From assembly GCF_014204525.1 (NCBI RefSeq), contig NZ_JACHLP010000001.1, forward strand, positions 868,001-932,000: DNA of 64,000 nt, read 5' to 3'. The notes below the pieces were generated by a model that was given only the letters and a program-made list of their open reading frames with translations, was not told the DNA's origin and searched no databases. How positions within the stretch are numbered: the stretch's first letter is position 1; each line of letters starts with the position of its first letter. Position numbers and translations under genes: made by a program. This document shows positions 40,985-49,496 of this stretch, piece after piece. This DNA is from Roseateles oligotrophus (GTDB taxonomy: Bacteria; Pseudomonadota; Gammaproteobacteria; Burkholderiales; Burkholderiaceae_C).

Positions 40985-42076
40985 TCAACCGTTGATCACA
41001 GCCACAAATTCATCCGCCGACATACCGGCAAAGCCGAGCTGATCCAAGGTCCTCGCCTTCGACTCAAACTCGGTTCCCAGCAAGGCACCCGCCAACACCA
41101 CCAGCGAGTTACAAACCGGCGTCGGTACGCCCAAGCGCAGGCCTAAGGAGGCCATCAGGCCCAAACCCATTGGCACATCTTCGGTGACATAGCGGGTCGT
41201 CATATCCGTCGGACCCTTGGGCCCACCTTCGCTTGCATACTTGCGGAGAACGTCAAGGGCAGGCATGTCCAGGTCCTGTTCATTGCGGAACTTGAAGGCC
41301 TCCAGATAAGCACTGGGTTCCCCCTTGGTCCGGGAAATGATGGCCTTTTTTTCTTCGTCCAAGCGTTCCATCAAACGAATGGTGGATGGCGTGAACGCCT
41401 CCCGATACATCCAGAACTCGCCTTGGGAATACTCGATTCGGCTAGCAGACAACAAGGTGCCGACGGTATGCAGAATCAAATTCGGGTTGTGCATCGCCGA
41501 CTCAACCACATTGCTTCGGGCCGCAACATAACGCGGCAACAACGCTTGAGCGATCTTCAAACCTTCGTCGCTGCGGCTCCGCGGCAAAAACGCCAGCGCA
41601 TTGCGGGTGTTCTCCCACAAAACGTTGACCACCCCCGGCTCCACAATACGGGCATCAAAAGGCAAGCTCTCGCCCTCGGCCACGATCACATCGGGGGAGG
41701 CGCTGTATTTACGGAAATAGCAACTACCCATATAGCCTGGGCTGACGACCACCAATTGCCCGGCGCTCAAACGAGGACCGACCAATTTGGCAATTACCTC
41801 ATGCTGGGTGGATTGGGTGGCAACAAACACGAGGTCGGGGCGGGTCGAGAAGGCCGCATCCAAGTCACGTGTAGCCAAGTGGAAGGGCTGAAAGCGCCGC
41901 TCCCCATGGCGCGGATTGTCAATGACGTCGATGCCCTGGCGCTCCAGCACACGCTCAAAATTGGCGTCATGCATGGACTTCGACGTCTTCAACAAAACGA
42001 CCTGATGGCCACGAAAAGACAACTCAGCGGCATGGGCACAGCCCGCATTGCCGGCGCCAACGATGACTACGCGCAT
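40985..42076 (-). CDS. NAD/NADP octopine/opine dehydrogenase family protein
   Basis: A 363-residue two-domain dehydrogenase. N-terminal Rossmann domain: VVIVGAGNAGCAHAAELSFR, then LVFVATQSTQHEVIAKLV. The C-terminal octopine dehydrogenase domain has ESAMHNPNLILHTVGTLL, where the family's catalytic His is expected, and a conserved helix bundle. Family members reductively condense an amino acid with an alpha-keto acid, giving N-(1-carboxyalkyl) amino acids. The start is the ATG at 42076, with GGGAG upstream; the open frame to 42115 is less likely. It lies within the EPS operon directly upstream of the CapK-like gene, so it probably makes a polymer substituent (inference). Confidence 0.82.
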   Translation of the reverse strand: MRVVIVGAGNAGCAHAAELSFRGHQVVLLKTSKSMHDANFERVLERQGIDVIDNPRHGERRFQPFHLATRDLDAAFSTRPDLVFVATQSTQHEVIAKLVGPRLSAGQLVVVSPGYMGSCYFRKYSASPDVIVAEGESLPFDARIVEPGVVNVLWENTRNALAFLPRSRSDEGLKIAQALLPRYVAARSNVVESAMHNPNLILHTVGTLLSASRIEYSQGEFWMYREAFTPSTIRLMERLDEEKKAIISRTKGEPSAYLEAFKFRNEQDLDMPALDVLRKYASEGGPKGPTDMTTRYVTEDVPMGLGLMASLGLRLGVPTPVCNSLVVLAGALLGTEFESKARTLDQLGFAGMSADEFVAVING

Positions 42077-42158
42077 ATCCCTACTCCCCAAAAATAGGCC
42101 GATTGAAGGCAACAAACACTTCCAGAAAAAATGAAACTACTGCTAGGCCATATAGCAT

Positions 42159-43373
42159 TCAATCCCTAACGAGCGAACGGTAGACTGCGGCAACAGAATG
42201 CGCCAAAACCTGATAGCTGCGATTGGCCGCCACCCAAGGAGGACCCTTGGCGCGCAGCGAAGCTGCCAAATCAGCATTTTGTAGCACCTGCAAACAAGCA
42301 TCCGCAAAAGCCTGGGCGTCCATGTCCACGCATAGCCCTGCAGCGCTTTGTTCCAGCACCAGTTTCTGGTCAGGAATATCGTTGCCAACGCAAGGCAGGC
42401 CAAGAGCCAAATACTCCGCCGCCTTGGTGGGCGAGGACACATCAAACAAAACGCCACGGGGAATAGGCGACAGGCCCACATCCGCATGGCGTAACAAAGC
42501 CAATCCCTCGGCCTGAGGCAGCCACCCCGTCAACCACACATGATCGGCCAGCCCACTGTCGACAATAGCTTGCCGTACCCACGCTCGCTCATCTGCGCTA
42601 GGGCCATCACCCGCCAGCAGCAATATCGCTGTTGGCTCCTGCACCCGAACCCGCCGCAACACCTCCAGTAAAAAACCCGACTGCCGCGATTGCCCCAAGC
42701 TGCCCATATAGGCCAACACCTTGCGTCCGAGCAGCTGCGGCGGCCGCGGCACCACACATTGGCCTGCCGCGAACAAAGCTAAGTCCACGCCCATGGGTAC
42801 AGCCGTCATCTTGCTGCGCGCCACGCCCTTGCTGGCCATGAAGTCCAGCATGGCCTCGCTTTGCACGAACAGGTGATCCACCCTGGGCGCCAAGCAACGG
42901 TAATAAATGTGACCCGCAAACGCGGCCCGAAGGCGATAGAACAACTGGTTCGCCAAGCCTTGGCTGGCCCCAACCTGCTGGGCCCTGAGTTTGAACCCCT
43001 CCGCGAATGGGAAGGACATCCAATACGTCATCTTGCGACCGGTCAACCGCGCCACCCCTAGAGCCAGCAAGCCGGTGCGAATTTTGTCTCGTACCTGGAT
43101 GACGTCGTGCTTAGGCTTAAGGCGAAACAGCAGGGCCACGTCGTGCAAAGGTCGCAGAATTTGGCCAAGCAACCCATCGCGTTGCCTGCCATACACAAAT
43201 ATTTCACCAGCTGGCCAGGCCTTAGCTTCCACCAATGACTTCGCACCAGAGACCTGGCCCAAGAGATCCGTCCCAATACCTAGTTGCTTCAACTCCTTGC
43301 CAAACAAGACCGTCACATCCGGTCTAAATGCAGGCAAATAGTCATACATCAAAAAAAGCAACCGAATATTCAT
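42159..43373 (-). CDS. Glycosyltransferase family 4
   Basis: A 404-residue GT-B transferase. N-terminal domain: MNIRLLFLMYDYLPAF, DVIQVRDKIRTGLLALGVA and a membrane-proximal basic patch. The C-terminal donor domain has VLAYMGSLGQSRQSGFLLEV, AILLLAGDGPSADE and VWLTGWLPQAEGLAL. The acidic motif region is SPTKAAEYLALGLPCVG. The specific linkage is unknown. About 80 bp separate it from the opine dehydrogenase gene, and a 146-bp AT-rich gap with a perfect hairpin separates it from the upstream GT4 gene. Confidence 0.9.
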   Translation of the reverse strand: MNIRLLFLMYDYLPAFRPDVTVLFGKELKQLGIGTDLLGQVSGAKSLVEAKAWPAGEIFVYGRQRDGLLGQILRPLHDVALLFRLKPKHDVIQVRDKIRTGLLALGVARLTGRKMTYWMSFPFAEGFKLRAQQVGASQGLANQLFYRLRAAFAGHIYYRCLAPRVDHLFVQSEAMLDFMASKGVARSKMTAVPMGVDLALFAAGQCVVPRPPQLLGRKVLAYMGSLGQSRQSGFLLEVLRRVRVQEPTAILLLAGDGPSADERAWVRQAIVDSGLADHVWLTGWLPQAEGLALLRHADVGLSPIPRGVLFDVSSPTKAAEYLALGLPCVGNDIPDQKLVLEQSAAGLCVDMDAQAFADACLQVLQNADLAASLRAKGPPWVAANRSYQVLAHSVAAVYRSLVRD

Positions 43374-43478
43374 AACCCATCCAAATCAAAGGCACCATTC
43401 AATCCATGGGAACCAGGAGTACTTTAACGACTTGGAGCCACGAAACCATCACGCGCCACCCATTGAATCACCAGAAGA

Positions 43479-43514
43479 TGAAAGTTAAATTAACAATAAT
43501 TAATTTAACTTTCA
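43479..43514. repeat. Perfect AT-rich palindrome between two glycosyltransferase genes
   Basis: Two perfect 15-nt arms, TGAAAGTTAAATTAA (43479-43493) and its reverse complement (43500-43514), are separated by CAATAA. It begins 5 bp after the stop of the GT4 gene at 43520-44665. No T tract follows on either strand, so it is not a standard terminator. It may stabilise or process the operon mRNA, or be a remnant of inserted DNA. Confidence 0.75.
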
Positions 43515-43519
43515 CCAAA

Positions 43520-44665
43520 TCAATTGAATTTCTCACTTCCAAAACCAATATAACCCAACGATTCGTTCAACATAGAAAATTGCCAATCATGCCCTGGAAT
43601 TTCAGAGAATCGCATCTCTGAGATTCGCCTAAACTCCAGCTGTTGCCCCAAGACGAGCCACATTGCGTCCGCCAATGCACCAACATCACCTTGTGGAACA
43701 ACCAGCCGCTCGTCTAGCAATCGCACAAAAACTTCCGAGCTTCCTACGGCGTTGGAACTCACCACTGGCAGCCCCGCAGACATAGCCTCCAATATGACTA
43801 AGGGCCCACCCTCGGTCCGGCCCTGATGCGTCACCGAGGGCACCGCCATCAACGCGCACTCACGCAACAAATAACTTTTTTGCGCAGGATCATGGATGGC
43901 ACCAAGAAAGTGGGTTCGCTCAGCCACGCCGAGTTCTTGCGCCAAGGCCTGCAAAGCAGCGCGCTCTGTGCCTTCGCCAACCAACAATAGATCAAGTTCA
44001 GACTGCCCCGCTTGCTGCAACTGAGCAAATGCTCGCAACAAGACGTCCACCCCCTTTACGGGAATCAAGCGGCCGAGAAACAATATCCGCTGCTCGGATG
44101 ACTGACCAGGCAAGTCCATTGGGCGCGGTGGCACCTTCGAATAGACCTGCCCCGGATACTCGTTGGCAACGAATATCTTGGCGTCATCGGCACCCATGGA
44201 CAATAGTGATCTCCGTTGCAATTGCCCCAGCGTGAAAAAACTGTTCACATACTTTTGCGCAAACCGGTAGTACGCGGCTTGCACACGCCCCAGCCTGCTG
44301 ACGGGGAAGCGACTCAATTCCTCCCATACCGTCAACGGCTTGCCCTGGACCCGGCAAAACAGCAGCAAACAAAGCGTGTATGAATTCCACAGAAAGGAGC
44401 TGATGACAGCATCGGCCTCCCGCACCCCTTTCCACATGGTTTTGATTTCAGCCCATGTCAAACGCCAAGGGCGCATAGCAACGTCCTTGGGGCCATCGCA
44501 AACCGTTACTTCTGCCTGCTGTCGAAGCTCTGCGCCTGGATCGGCCAATAGCAAGAAATGCACATCCCAAGCGGCACAGGCCTGATCGAAAAGCGGCCGG
44601 CGATAGTCCATCAGCTTTGGATGCCACCAGAAAACTTTGGGCTTTATCACACCAGCCAATTTCAC
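43520..44665 (-). CDS. Glycosyltransferase family 4
   Basis: A 381-residue GT-B transferase. The N-terminal part has WWHPKLMDYRRPLFDQA. The donor domain shows RILFLGRLIPVKGVDVLLRA, LLLVGEGTERAALQ and HFLGAIHDPAQKSYLL. The E-x7-E type region is TEGGPLVILEAMSAGLPVV. The start is a GTG at 44665. Codon usage is less GC-biased than in the housekeeping genes, as in the adjoining wzx and wzy. Donor and acceptor are unknown. Confidence 0.89.
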   Translation of the reverse strand: MKLAGVIKPKVFWWHPKLMDYRRPLFDQACAAWDVHFLLLADPGAELRQQAEVTVCDGPKDVAMRPWRLTWAEIKTMWKGVREADAVISSFLWNSYTLCLLLFCRVQGKPLTVWEELSRFPVSRLGRVQAAYYRFAQKYVNSFFTLGQLQRRSLLSMGADDAKIFVANEYPGQVYSKVPPRPMDLPGQSSEQRILFLGRLIPVKGVDVLLRAFAQLQQAGQSELDLLLVGEGTERAALQALAQELGVAERTHFLGAIHDPAQKSYLLRECALMAVPSVTHQGRTEGGPLVILEAMSAGLPVVSSNAVGSSEVFVRLLDERLVVPQGDVGALADAMWLVLGQQLEFRRISEMRFSEIPGHDWQFSMLNESLGYIGFGSEKFN

Positions 44666-44716
44666 ATCCCTTTTTTCATAGGTTTTCGAAACCTGGGCCG
44701 TGTAGCACAGTCGGCC

Positions 44717-46228
44717 TCATTTGCCACGCAAAACATCCAACTCGCGCAGGCGAAAGCTCCGAGTCGTCAGCACCAATATCACAAAGCAAAGAAGCAGTAA
44801 TAGTGAGCCATACAGCACGTCCGACATTGCGGTCTCAAATGGGAGTTGAGCAACCAAAACAGCGCTCAGCATGGCACAGCCAAGCAACTTGAACATGAAG
44901 AGCCATTCGCCTTGCCAGGCATAGCCTGCACGCCGCAGGCCGAGCACCATGGTCAGAACCCAGACGCACTCGTCCCACACCACGACAGCAAAAGCACCCC
45001 AAACGGCCCACCCTTGGTAGGCTGACCACCAGGACAAAGGCAAGACGACCAAGGCGCACAGGCCAGCCCTTAGAAGCAGGCCACTCAGCTCCACACAATT
45101 GACCAGAACCACCGAAATTTGCCGGTGCACTCGAACAATCAGCGTCATGGTGAAGGCGGCTAGCACCCAGCGGCCGGAAGTGATCTTTCCGCCCGAGGCC
45201 AGGCTCAGCAAAGTATCTCCATACAAGGCGGTAATGCCTACCAAGGGCGCGACGGTGAGTGCACTCAAACGACTGGCCAATGCAGCCTCACGAGCCACCG
45301 GCACGAAGTCTTTAAAGCGGGCGAACATGCCAACAAACCGGGGCCGAAGAACATTCATCAACATCATGCCCGGTAGGTAGCCGCGCATGATTTCGACCAA
45401 GCGAACAATGAACCCAAAGCTCGCAACCACGGTCGGCGATCCAATGCTGGAAACCATCAGCAGCAGTGCTTGTAGCGTGAGCGGAAAACTCATCAAACTG
45501 CTCAGATAGTTGTTCCAGCCCGCCTTGAATGCCTCTCGAAATGCGGGGGGGCGCCACTCAATTGACACGGCGCGTTGACCACCAACATCGCGCACGGCGA
45601 TGGCAACCACAATGCCTGCATAGGCCAGCGTGATCAGCGAGACGACAACTTCGATTGTCAGCAAGGTCTGCACGGCGAGCGTGTTCTCATGCCGGCTGAA
45701 CCAGAGTGCCGCCACGAGCATCAAGCCAGTTCTCAGCATCACACCGAGCTGGGTAAATCCTTGCCTACCCATGCTTTCCAAGGCGTTCTCGCGCAGCAAG
45801 CGCATGCTGGCCTCAGACAGCAGAAGCACAGCTAGCAGGGGGCCGACACCCGCTTGAAAGACCAGTGCCGGTTGATGCCGGAAATGCAAAACCGCCATGC
45901 CAAGAGCAACGGCCAGACAAGTCGCTGCAATACGCACAACCACGGCCAAGCCTATAAATCGCTTCAGGCGCCCGCCATCTCCATGCACGACATATTCGGG
46001 AACGTAACGCAGCAGCAGCCATTCCACGCCGAAGGACGACAGGGCAATACCGGCTTCCAGAGTAGCAATAGCTGCCACATAGACTGCGTAATCCCCAAGG
46101 TCGAGCAGCCGCACCAACAAGCCAAGCCAAAAAACATTCAGTGCGGCAGAGCAAGCCTTGCCCAGCACAAAAATCTTGGCATTCCTAATAGTGCGCTGAC
46201 GTGAGTAGGCCCCTTCAGCCACCGTCAC
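44717..46228 (-). CDS. wzx: Lipopolysaccharide/exopolysaccharide flippase (Wzx-like, MOP superfamily)
   Basis: A 503-residue protein with about 12-14 hydrophobic helices and no soluble domain. It fits the oligosaccharide flippase family that moves undecaprenyl-diphosphate-linked repeats across the inner membrane. The N-terminal segment NAKIFVLGKACSAALNVFWL and the loop LLRYVPEYVVHGDG resemble the RfbX/polysaccharide-synthase family. The GTG start overlaps the wzy stop by four bases (GTGA), pairing flippase and polymerase in one transcript. Confidence 0.86.
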   Translation of the reverse strand: MTVAEGAYSRQRTIRNAKIFVLGKACSAALNVFWLGLLVRLLDLGDYAVYVAAIATLEAGIALSSFGVEWLLLRYVPEYVVHGDGGRLKRFIGLAVVVRIAATCLAVALGMAVLHFRHQPALVFQAGVGPLLAVLLLSEASMRLLRENALESMGRQGFTQLGVMLRTGLMLVAALWFSRHENTLAVQTLLTIEVVVSLITLAYAGIVVAIAVRDVGGQRAVSIEWRPPAFREAFKAGWNNYLSSLMSFPLTLQALLLMVSSIGSPTVVASFGFIVRLVEIMRGYLPGMMLMNVLRPRFVGMFARFKDFVPVAREAALASRLSALTVAPLVGITALYGDTLLSLASGGKITSGRWVLAAFTMTLIVRVHRQISVVLVNCVELSGLLLRAGLCALVVLPLSWWSAYQGWAVWGAFAVVVWDECVWVLTMVLGLRRAGYAWQGEWLFMFKLLGCAMLSAVLVAQLPFETAMSDVLYGSLLLLLCFVILVLTTRSFRLRELDVLRGK

Positions 46229-47871
46229 GTACCAATCCTAGGCCTGAACACTTGCCGCTTCACCACCTTCACTTGACTGCTTACAGCCGGAAGAAATGCT
46301 TGTTTTTTAGCGAACCTAGTTAACACAAACACCATGCCGATGGCCAGTGAGGCCAACAACTGAACAGAAGAAACGTTAACGCTGGCATTGTTGTACAGGT
46401 AGCCAGAGCCAGTGAGCGCGATTGCTACAGCGCAAGACTCCGCCAGCGCAGACAAAGGCGGATCAGCCGCAAGCCGCTTTGCAAGGCTCAATGAACGAAC
46501 AAAAGCCAACACGAAGATTGCAGCCACCAAACCGCCGCCAACGACACCTAGATCCCAAAGCACCGTCGAAGCAGACGAAGTTTGCAACTGGAACACATAC
46601 TTCCGCGCCACTGTGCCCTTGCCAAACATGGAACTAAATCCTTTGCTTGCCGCAGGCCCGTAACCAACCAATGACTCAACCAGGCGGCCTCGTCCGATAT
46701 TTTCTTGGCTCCAAGTCTTAAGTGCGCCCGTACGACTCAACTCGCCGGTCTCCCTATTATAGGTATATGTATCTTGCTCCGCCTTTGTCGCAAACTCAAA
46801 TATCTCTGACAGGCTTTTTGAGCCCGTCTGCTTATTACTGTAGTGCAATACTTGATAAACCAACAACAAGCCAACGACAAACGCCAAGGTTGCCAATAGC
46901 CAAGCAGCAGCACTGACTGCCGACTTCAAGACCTTCGCCCTATTGAGAATAAGCAAAGCGAGAGGCAGAAAAATAACGACGACCTTAACTTCCGCTAAAA
47001 ATATCGAAGCCATGGCAGCGGCATTGCTCAACCAGGCCAGCCGAGGCGAAATTTGCTGACTCCGCAGCAACGCCAGATTGCTTGCGATACCAAAGCAAAG
47101 GAACAACGCCAGGGCACCGCTGGCGCCCCCCCCCTCCGGATTGCCGCCAAAGCTGCCAACCACCGCATCCCAAGCAATGCCGGTGGCACCAAATGCCGTC
47201 GATGTCCCTTTCTCAACAAACAAGTATTGATACAAGCACAAAGGCAACTGAGCGATAAGAAACCACGGAATGCTGCGCCAGACTTTCAACCAAAACTCGC
47301 GCGGGGCGACCGCCAACGTGACAGCTGCGGTTAAGGCCAAAGGAAAAACATACTGCTTAACACCAACCAATGCCTGCATTGGCGGGTTTTTATTGACTAG
47401 TGCTGATGCAAAAACCAGCACGACAAAGGCAATAAGCAGGAAACCAAGTAGATCCACCCCGTCTGATCGCTCACCAGGTTTAGCAGCTCGCATTGCGTCC
47501 AGAGGAACTCGCGCCAGCATGACCGCCAAGATCAGAAATGGCATCCAATGCGCCTGTTCCACTCGCGCAAAATACTGCAGGCAACCCGCCACGATCATAC
47601 TGACTACCAGTAACCAGGCAATCAAGGTGGTCGATTGCATCAGCAGAACCAAAGGTGCCACGATGATCGCCACGATCAAAATAGCGTACTGAATTGAACC
47701 TAGCCCCATGATTAGGCCGCAAAGCACGGCCACAATCATCATAAAAATAGGTAGGCCAAGCTTTATCGGAGCCTTCTTCCGACTACTGCCGCGCGCGGTG
47801 ACTTGGGCCTTTGCTTCGCTACGAAGCCGCAGCTTCGTTCGCCAAGGACTCAGATTAAATGGCAGATTCAT
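46225..47871 (-). CDS. wzy: Wzy-like polysaccharide polymerase / O-antigen ligase-family membrane protein
   Basis: A 548-residue integral membrane protein. A basic cytoplasmic N-terminus (about 40 residues) is followed by ~10-12 hydrophobic helices and one large periplasmic loop near residues 340-430 containing Tyr/Lys/Thr-rich sequence. This topology is that of Wzy polymerases and WaaL-type ligases. Position beside wzx and the chain-length genes favours polymerase. The start ATG at 47871 lacks a clear ribosome site. It lies 25 bp after epsI. The wzx symbol pairing is by role, not by close sequence match. Confidence 0.8.
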   Translation of the reverse strand: MNLPFNLSPWRTKLRLRSEAKAQVTARGSSRKKAPIKLGLPIFMMIVAVLCGLIMGLGSIQYAILIVAIIVAPLVLLMQSTTLIAWLLVVSMIVAGCLQYFARVEQAHWMPFLILAVMLARVPLDAMRAAKPGERSDGVDLLGFLLIAFVVLVFASALVNKNPPMQALVGVKQYVFPLALTAAVTLAVAPREFWLKVWRSIPWFLIAQLPLCLYQYLFVEKGTSTAFGATGIAWDAVVGSFGGNPEGGGASGALALFLCFGIASNLALLRSQQISPRLAWLSNAAAMASIFLAEVKVVVIFLPLALLILNRAKVLKSAVSAAAWLLATLAFVVGLLLVYQVLHYSNKQTGSKSLSEIFEFATKAEQDTYTYNRETGELSRTGALKTWSQENIGRGRLVESLVGYGPAASKGFSSMFGKGTVARKYVFQLQTSSASTVLWDLGVVGGGLVAAIFVLAFVRSLSLAKRLAADPPLSALAESCAVAIALTGSGYLYNNASVNVSSVQLLASLAIGMVFVLTRFAKKQAFLPAVSSQVKVVKRQVFRPRIGT

Positions 47872-47896
47872 GCAGAGGCTTAGGCAATACTAGTTA

Positions 47897-48577
47897 TCAG
47901 GTGCCAAATACCCGCGCGCGCCCGTCAAGCGCCATCGCCTGATGCAAATCAGAAATGAATTTCTGCTGTACCCGCTGCGCACGCTCAGGCTCGTTATCAA
48001 TCGAAGAAACCCTCACCAGCATGCCATCTGGAATGATTCCACGAATGCCAAAGCGCAGTTGGGCAAGCTTTTGCTCCGACGAGCTCGTCGCCACCTTGTC
48101 ACCCACGACAACCCAGTAAGTGATCGGCTCGTCCCGGCCGCCTAGCTTGGCCATCAACTGCTTGACATGCAGTTTCTTGGGCGCCCCGATATCCAGATCA
48201 GCGGTACGTCCCGACATGATCTGGAACCCTTGTGCCGGGTAGCACACCTCGGGACGGTGTGCACGCGTGCCATCCGATTGATCCCCCCCGTAGGCGACCG
48301 ACAGCATGATGCGCTCGCCTTTCTGGGAAATATAGGTACGACTCAAGACCTGGTTATAAATTGCATCCAGCTTGGCCTGCACATCGGGCGCCGGGAGAAT
48401 CACCGGCATGCTGTGGTCTTCACGCCATTCACCGAATTGCAGCGGAAATGCCTGACCCAGATTCGGCTGCCCAATTTCGTCGACCAAATGCTTGGTCGGG
48501 TGCCAGACATAGGCTGCCGCCGCAGCTGAGACCGCCAGCGCCAGTACCACGATACCTCGCACAATCGCCGCACTCAC
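47897..48577 (-). CDS. epsI: EpsI, exosortase-B-associated protein
   Basis: A 226-residue protein of the EpsI family, found fused to or beside exosortases in polysaccharide loci. One N-terminal TM helix (GIVVLALAVSAAAAAYVW) is followed by a periplasmic domain with FGEWREDHSMPVILP, AYGGDQSDGTRAHRPEVCYP (the RPExCY motif) and ITYWVVVGD. Its biochemical function is not settled. I chose the GTG at 48577: it comes 1 bp after the xrtB stop and has GAGGGG upstream. The open frame to 48610 would overlap xrtB. Confidence 0.87.
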   Translation of the reverse strand: MSAAIVRGIVVLALAVSAAAAAYVWHPTKHLVDEIGQPNLGQAFPLQFGEWREDHSMPVILPAPDVQAKLDAIYNQVLSRTYISQKGERIMLSVAYGGDQSDGTRAHRPEVCYPAQGFQIMSGRTADLDIGAPKKLHVKQLMAKLGGRDEPITYWVVVGDKVATSSSEQKLAQLRFGIRGIIPDGMLVRVSSIDNEPERAQRVQQKFISDLHQAMALDGRARVFGT

Positions 48578-48578
48578 A

Positions 48579-49496
48579 TCAAGCCCCTCGTCGCTGGCCA
48601 GCAAAAACAAAGCTCAGCAGCTTGTCAACAAACAACATCAACATCAGCGCCACCATGAACAAAACCATGCCAGCAAAACCATGCACAAAACCTTGCCCGG
48701 CCTCGTCACCAAAATGATAAGTCACCATCACCAAAATCATCACACGCACAATATTTGCACAGAATGATATGGGGACAAGCAATAGAGCAAGCGTTACGTT
48801 TCTCCCTGCCGAGGTGTAGTTCATGAGGTTCATGTACAACAAGCCCAGCGCTTCCAAGGTGAACATGGAGTTCAAACCTGCGCAAGCATCAGCCACCAGC
48901 AGTTGATACTGCCCCACCGTCAACATGACGCCCGAGCGGCCAATCGGATATCCCAGCCAATACATCAAGCTGCTGGCGACGCTGGACACAGCCATTTTCA
49001 AGGGGCTAGTGACCGAGCTGACCAATACGTCGGGCAAGGGCACCATGAACAACAGGAAGAACAGTGGGAACCACGCCTTCCGAAGCGCCCCACGCCCACC
49101 GAACAGCAGCATGATCGAGATGAGGACAAAAATCTGCGACCCGACCTCAAACAGCAAAATATCCTGCGATCTTCCAAATGCGTAGAACAACAGCGCAATA
49201 CATAAGAAAGGATAGGCCAGCCAAGGCAATGGCTTCGTCGCTGCAGCTGCAATTTCATGCCGCTGCCGATATAAAAGCCAGAAACTCACGGCCAAGATAA
49301 TAGGGCCATGGCCTTGCTCGTCTGAAACCCAGACGCTGTGCGACAAGGCCCAGTAACTGGGCAGATACAAAACCAGAAATGCCAGTGCCACCAGCACGAA
49401 TGCCCGCAGATCAAACTGCGCAGGGAAAATCGCTGGAGCGACGCTGCGAGGCTGATCGGTCGTGGTATTTCCCACCATATCAGAACTCGTTGACAA
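48579..49496 (-). CDS. xrtB: Exosortase B (XrtB)
   Basis: An inner-membrane transpeptidase-like protein that in such systems is expected to recognise PEP-CTERM proteins and couple them to surface material. 305 residues with about 8 TM helices. The conserved triad is visible: Cys205 in VADACAGLNS, Arg251 in ANIVRV and His272 in GFVHGFAG. Helices between carry LFFLLFMVPLPDVLV, typical of the family. The start overlaps the epsG stop by 17 bp. No protein with a PEP-CTERM C-terminal signal is encoded in this window, so its substrates must lie elsewhere. Confidence 0.92.
   Translation of the reverse strand: MSTSSDMVGNTTTDQPRSVAPAIFPAQFDLRAFVLVALAFLVLYLPSYWALSHSVWVSDEQGHGPIILAVSFWLLYRQRHEIAAAATKPLPWLAYPFLCIALLFYAFGRSQDILLFEVGSQIFVLISIMLLFGGRGALRKAWFPLFFLLFMVPLPDVLVSSVTSPLKMAVSSVASSLMYWLGYPIGRSGVMLTVGQYQLLVADACAGLNSMFTLEALGLLYMNLMNYTSAGRNVTLALLLVPISFCANIVRVMILVMVTYHFGDEAGQGFVHGFAGMVLFMVALMLMLFVDKLLSFVFAGQRRGA

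Noticed and set aside
47821-47838. ACGAAGC-CGCA-GCTTCGT hairpin
   Set aside because: Inside the coding region of wzy; likely chance or codon-driven, with no link to a start or stop.
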